A stretch of DNA of 64,000 bases from Halopenitus persicus (GTDB taxonomy: Archaea > Halobacteriota > Halobacteria > Halobacteriales > Haloferacaceae). The notes under the pieces were generated by a model. That model was not told the DNA's origin. It saw only the letters and a program-made list of their open reading frames with translations, and searched no databases. The stretch lies in the NCBI RefSeq assembly GCF_900107205.1, contig NZ_FNPC01000008.1:1-64000 (forward strand), given 5' to 3'. Each line of letters opens with the position of its first letter. The stretch's first letter is position 1. Shown one piece after another: positions 61,029 to 64,000 of this stretch. The position numbers were made by a program, and so were the translations under genes.

Positions 61029-62372
61029 ATGAACAACGACCGCTCGCGCGCGCTGTACGACCGCGCGCTCTCGGTGCTTCCCGGCGGGGTGAACTCCTCG
61101 GTGCGGGCGACGCTGCCGCATCCGGTGTTCGTCGACCACGGCGACGGCGGCCACGTCATCGACGCCGACGGAAACCGGTACGTCGACTGGGTGATGGGCT
61201 ACGGGCCGCTGCTGTACGGCCACGACGTCCCCGAACCGGTGACCGCGGCGATCCAGTCCGCGGCGGCGGACGGCCCGATGTACGGCGTTCCGACCGAGAT
61301 CGAGGTCGAACACGCCGAGTTCATCGCGCGCCACGTTCCCAGCGTCGAGCAGGTGCGGTTCGTCAACTCCGGCACGGAAGCGACCGTCTCCGCGGTTCGG
61401 CTTGCCCGGGGACACACCGGCCGTGACAAGATCGTGGTGATGCAGGGCGGCTACCACGGCGCCCAGGAGTCGACGCTCGTCGAGGGCGAGCCCGGGTCGC
61501 AGGCGCCCTCCACGGCGGGCGTTCCCTCGGAGTTCGCCGAACACACCCTGCCGATCCCGTTCAACGACCCGGAGGCCGCACGCGAGGTCTTCGCCGAGCA
61601 TGGCGACGAGATCGCGGCGGTGCTCGTCGAGCCGGTCCTCGCGAACTCCGGGATCGTGATGCCCGTTGACGGGTACCACGAGACGCTGCGCGAGCTGTGT
61701 GACGAGCACGGGTCCCTGCTCGTCTTCGACGAGGTGATCACCGGCTTCCGCGTCGGCGGGCTGGGGTGTGCACAGGGCAAGCTCGGCGTGACCCCCGACC
61801 TCACCACGTTCGGGAAGATCGTCGGCGGCGGGTTCCCCGTCGGCGCGATCGGCGGCCGCGCGGACGTGATGGAGGGCTTCACGCCGGCCGGCGACGTCTT
61901 CCAGGCGGGGACCTTCTCGGGACACCCGGTGGCGATGGCGGCCGGCAAGGCCTACCTGGAGTACGCGGCCGAACACGACGTCTACGAGCACGTCAACGAT
62001 CTCGGCGAGAAGCTGCGCGCCGGGATCACCGACATCTGCGCCGACCAGGCGCCGACGTACACGGTCGTCGGAACGGACTCGCTTTTCAAGACGGTCTTCA
62101 CGCGCGAGGGCCCGACCGGGGAGGACCTCGAGGCGTGCTGCCCGGCGGGATGTACCCAGGACCCCGACTGTCCGCGGTACGACTACTGTCCGAAGACGGG
62201 CGCCGACGTCGCCCGCGCCGAGACCGACCGCTGGGAACGCGTGTTCCGCCAGGAGATGAAGGAGCAGGGGATCCTCCTCACCGGCAACCAGTTCGAGAGC
62301 CAGTTCGTCTCGTACGCCCACACCGAGGCGGACGTCGAGGAGACGCTCGAGGCGTACAAACACGCGCTCTAG
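61029..62372 (+). CDS. hemL: Glutamate-1-semialdehyde 2,1-aminomutase
   Basis: A 447-aa PLP enzyme making 5-aminolevulinate in the C5 tetrapyrrole route. The start region [20 protein letters not shown], the cofactor region [36 protein letters not shown] and the PLP Lys in [18 protein letters not shown] are typical. Between about residues 376 and 397 there is a cysteine-rich insertion ([18 protein letters not shown]) not found in bacterial HemL, possibly a metal site. The end ([20 protein letters not shown]) is conserved. It is followed by 21-base repeats and then hemC. Confidence 0.96.
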   Translation: MNNDRSRALYDRALSVLPGGVNSSVRATLPHPVFVDHGDGGHVIDADGNRYVDWVMGYGPLLYGHDVPEPVTAAIQSAAADGPMYGVPTEIEVEHAEFIARHVPSVEQVRFVNSGTEATVSAVRLARGHTGRDKIVVMQGGYHGAQESTLVEGEPGSQAPSTAGVPSEFAEHTLPIPFNDPEAAREVFAEHGDEIAAVLVEPVLANSGIVMPVDGYHETLRELCDEHGSLLVFDEVITGFRVGGLGCAQGKLGVTPDLTTFGKIVGGGFPVGAIGGRADVMEGFTPAGDVFQAGTFSGHPVAMAAGKAYLEYAAEHDVYEHVNDLGEKLRAGITDICADQAPTYTVVGTDSLFKTVFTREGPTGEDLEACCPAGCTQDPDCPRYDYCPKTGADVARAETDRWERVFRQEMKEQGILLTGNQFESQFVSYAHTEADVEETLEAYKHAL

Positions 62373-62378
62373 GACGCG

Positions 62379-62482
62379 GAAACACGCGACCGCGGACCGA
62401 AAACACGCGACCGCGGACCGAAAACACGCGACCTCGGACCGAAAACACGCGACCTCGGACCGAAAACACGCGACCGCGGACC
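62379..62482. repeat. Five tandem 20-21 bp repeats between hemL and hemC
   Basis: Units start at 62379 (20 bases), 62399, 62420, 62441 and 62462 (21 bases each), sharing GAAAACACGCGACC followed by GCGGACC or TCGGACC; a sixth partial unit follows. They begin seven bases after the hemL stop. The copies are contiguous without spacers, so this is not a CRISPR array. Confidence 0.92.
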
Positions 62483-62594
62483 GAAAACGCGCGCTTAGCA
62501 CGCGACCGTCGCCGCCGCTCGACGGACGGATGCGCCACATCCCGACGAGACCGAAATTGGTGGCCTTTTCACCGCCGGGACCGTCGGTTCGAGT

Positions 62595-63719
62595 ATGACA
62601 CGATCGCTTCGACTCGCGACCCGCGGATCCGACCTCGCCGTGAAACAGGCGGCGACGGTCGCGGACGCGCTCGCGACCCGGCGCCGGGAGGTCGAGACCC
62701 GTACGGTCGAAACCCGCGGCGACCGGATCCCGGACGCGCTCATCCACGAGCTGGGGAGGACGGGCGCGTTCGTCCGATCGCTGGACGAGGAGGTGCTCGC
62801 CGGCGACGCCGACCTCGCGGTCCACTCGCTGAAGGACGTCCCGACGGAGGGGATCGACGACCTCGTCATCGCCGGCGTTCCCGAGCGCGGACCGGCCGGC
62901 GACGTCCTCGTGACGCCGGCCGGGCGCGACCTCGACGACCTCGACCCGGGATCAGTGATCGGAACCGCATCGCTGCGCCGCACCGCGCAGATCAAGGCCG
63001 CCCGGCCGGATCTCGAGGTGGAGCCGATCCGCGGAAACGTCGACACGCGGATCGAGAAGCTGCTCGCGCCCGAACTCCAGCGCGAACACGAGGCGCGAAT
63101 GGAGGCGCAGTCGGAGGCGAAAGGCGAGGCGGGGGGCGAGGAAAACGCGGCAGACGCTGCGGACGATGAGGACGACCGCGAGTTCGAGGCGACCGTCGAG
63201 GAGTGGTTCGACTCGCTGTCGGAGCTCGAACGGGCCGCGATGGAGCGGGAGGTCGAGAGCGAGTACGACGGACTGGTGCTCGCGGAGGCGGGGCTCGCCC
63301 GGTCCGGCCTGCTCGAGGAGGTCCCGACCGTGCGGCTCGAGCGCGGCGAGTTCGTCCCGGCGGCCGGCCAGGGCGCGATCGCGGTCGTCGCCGCGGACCC
63401 GGACGTGATCGACGCGGTTCGCTCGGCGGTCGACCACCCGCGGACGCGCGTGGAGACGACCGTCGAGCGGACGATCCTCGCGGAGCTGGGCGGCGGCTGC
63501 ATCGCCCCGATCGGCATCAACGCGATCGTGCAGGGGTCGTACGTGCACACGACCGTCCGCGTGCTCTCGCAGGACGGGACCGAGGAGGTCGCCGAAACGC
63601 GAGACCTCGATATCGAGCGCTACGGGCAGGACGCGCGGGCGTTCGGTCGGGATCTCGCCGACCGGGGCGCGGACGAGCTGATCGAACGCGCGCGCAAACG
63701 GAGCGACGAGGATGACTGA
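62595..63719 (+). CDS. hemC: Hydroxymethylbilane synthase (porphobilinogen deaminase)
   Basis: A 374-aa enzyme that polymerises four porphobilinogens. The start RLATRGSDLAVKQAATVADA, the catalytic Asp region DLAVHSLKDVPTE, RRTAQIKAARPDLEVEPIRGN and the cofactor Cys in AELGGGCIAPIGINAIVQGS are clear. An acidic insertion of about 60 residues (from EHEARMEAQSEAKGEAGGEE to about residue 220) makes it longer than the usual 310 aa and includes a predicted helix. The stop overlaps the next gene by eight bases. Confidence 0.96.
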   Translation: MTRSLRLATRGSDLAVKQAATVADALATRRREVETRTVETRGDRIPDALIHELGRTGAFVRSLDEEVLAGDADLAVHSLKDVPTEGIDDLVIAGVPERGPAGDVLVTPAGRDLDDLDPGSVIGTASLRRTAQIKAARPDLEVEPIRGNVDTRIEKLLAPELQREHEARMEAQSEAKGEAGGEENAADAADDEDDREFEATVEEWFDSLSELERAAMEREVESEYDGLVLAEAGLARSGLLEEVPTVRLERGEFVPAAGQGAIAVVAADPDVIDAVRSAVDHPRTRVETTVERTILAELGGGCIAPIGINAIVQGSYVHTTVRVLSQDGTEEVAETRDLDIERYGQDARAFGRDLADRGADELIERARKRSDEDD

Positions 63720-64000
63720 GGACGACGTTCCGGCCGAGGCGGGGTCGGCCGATGGGGTCCCGACGGAGGATCCGGAGGAGGCGGCCGGCAAGGTGTACCT
63801 CGTCGGCTCGGGACCGGGCGATCCGGAGCTGCTGACGGTGCGGGCGAAGCGGCTCCTCGAGGCGGCCGACGTCGTACTCCACGACAAGCTGCCGGGCCCG
63901 GAGATCATCGAGTCGATCCCCGAGGAGAAGCGCGAGGACGTCGGCAAGCGGGCCGACGGCGAGTGGACGCCGCAGGAGTACACCAACCGTCGGCTGGTCG
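63712..64000 (+). CDS. cobA: Uroporphyrinogen-III C-methyltransferase, N-terminal part (cut by window end)
   Basis: The first 96 codons are present. After an acidic N-terminal stretch of about 23 residues comes KVYLVGSGPGDPELLTVRAK, the SAM-binding start of SUMT enzymes, then ADVVLHDKLPGPEIIESIP. The enzyme methylates uroporphyrinogen III to precorrin-2 for siroheme, heme and cobalamin. It overlaps hemC by eight bases, so it belongs to the same operon. The rest lies outside the window. Confidence 0.93.
   Translation, partial: MTEDDVPAEAGSADGVPTEDPEEAAGKVYLVGSGPGDPELLTVRAKRLLEAADVVLHDKLPGPEIIESIPEEKREDVGKRADGEWTPQEYTNRRLV

Noticed and set aside
62379-62482. Possible CRISPR array from repeated 21-bp units
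   Set aside because: Units are contiguous without spacers and there are no cas genes, so it is a simple tandem repeat.
1-64000. tRNA or rRNA genes
   Set aside because: I looked in the gaps for cloverleaf-like sequence with a GGTTCGAATCC-type arm and saw none; a tRNAscan run would be the decisive test.

Overview
The window is chromosomal DNA from an extremely halophilic archaeon, most like Halorubrum. The evidence is high GC, strongly acidic proteins, TATA boxes about 25 bases before start codons (leaderless transcripts), Tat-type lipoproteins with Gly/Asn linkers, archaeal PolD, RadA and PheST, and many haloarchaea-only small proteins. No tRNA, rRNA or CRISPR array was seen.

Region by region: 1-338 is the cut-off 3' part of an IS6-type transposase. 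466-5387 is a complete branched-chain amino-acid type ABC operon (livKHMGF), followed by an MFS exporter. 6886-11746 (minus) holds the PolD large subunit, interrupted at its active site by a mini-intein, and a PPC-domain protein. 12024-23487 is mostly core functions: Hsp20, a TOBE regulator, DUF424, a TPR protein, ThpR, a CNNM/CBS membrane protein, SerA, ThrC, DUF5828, a cupin, PyrD and UspA.

23534-44009 is an accessory catabolic island. It holds L-2-hydroxyglutarate oxidase, an MFS carrier, two DHDPS-superfamily lyases, an Ldh2/Mdh2-type dehydrogenase, two enolase-superfamily sugar-acid dehydratases, mannonate dehydratase (UxuA), a TPP-dependent enzyme, a D-2-hydroxyacid dehydrogenase, a CUT1 sugar ABC transporter, a ketoglutarate-semialdehyde type aldehyde dehydrogenase and an IclR regulator. 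Many of these genes have their own TATA box. The iclR promoter carries a perfect 17-bp palindrome that recurs imperfectly at 27489. The likely job is uptake and non-phosphorylative breakdown of sugar acids or uronates towards 2-oxoglutarate or pyruvate; the substrate is not determined.

44883-55786 returns to housekeeping: ValS, PheT and PheS, then HisA, a Usp-like protein with an APC permease, HisB and an ACT-domain protein. 55851-56818 is a lower-GC two-gene module resembling a TumA/TumE-type toxin-antitoxin pair, followed by a strong hairpin. 56951-64000 carries DUF5789, RadA (no intein), an ammonium transporter fused to a P-II signalling domain, a small CxxC protein, and tetrapyrrole genes hemL, hemC and the start of a uroporphyrinogen-III methyltransferase.
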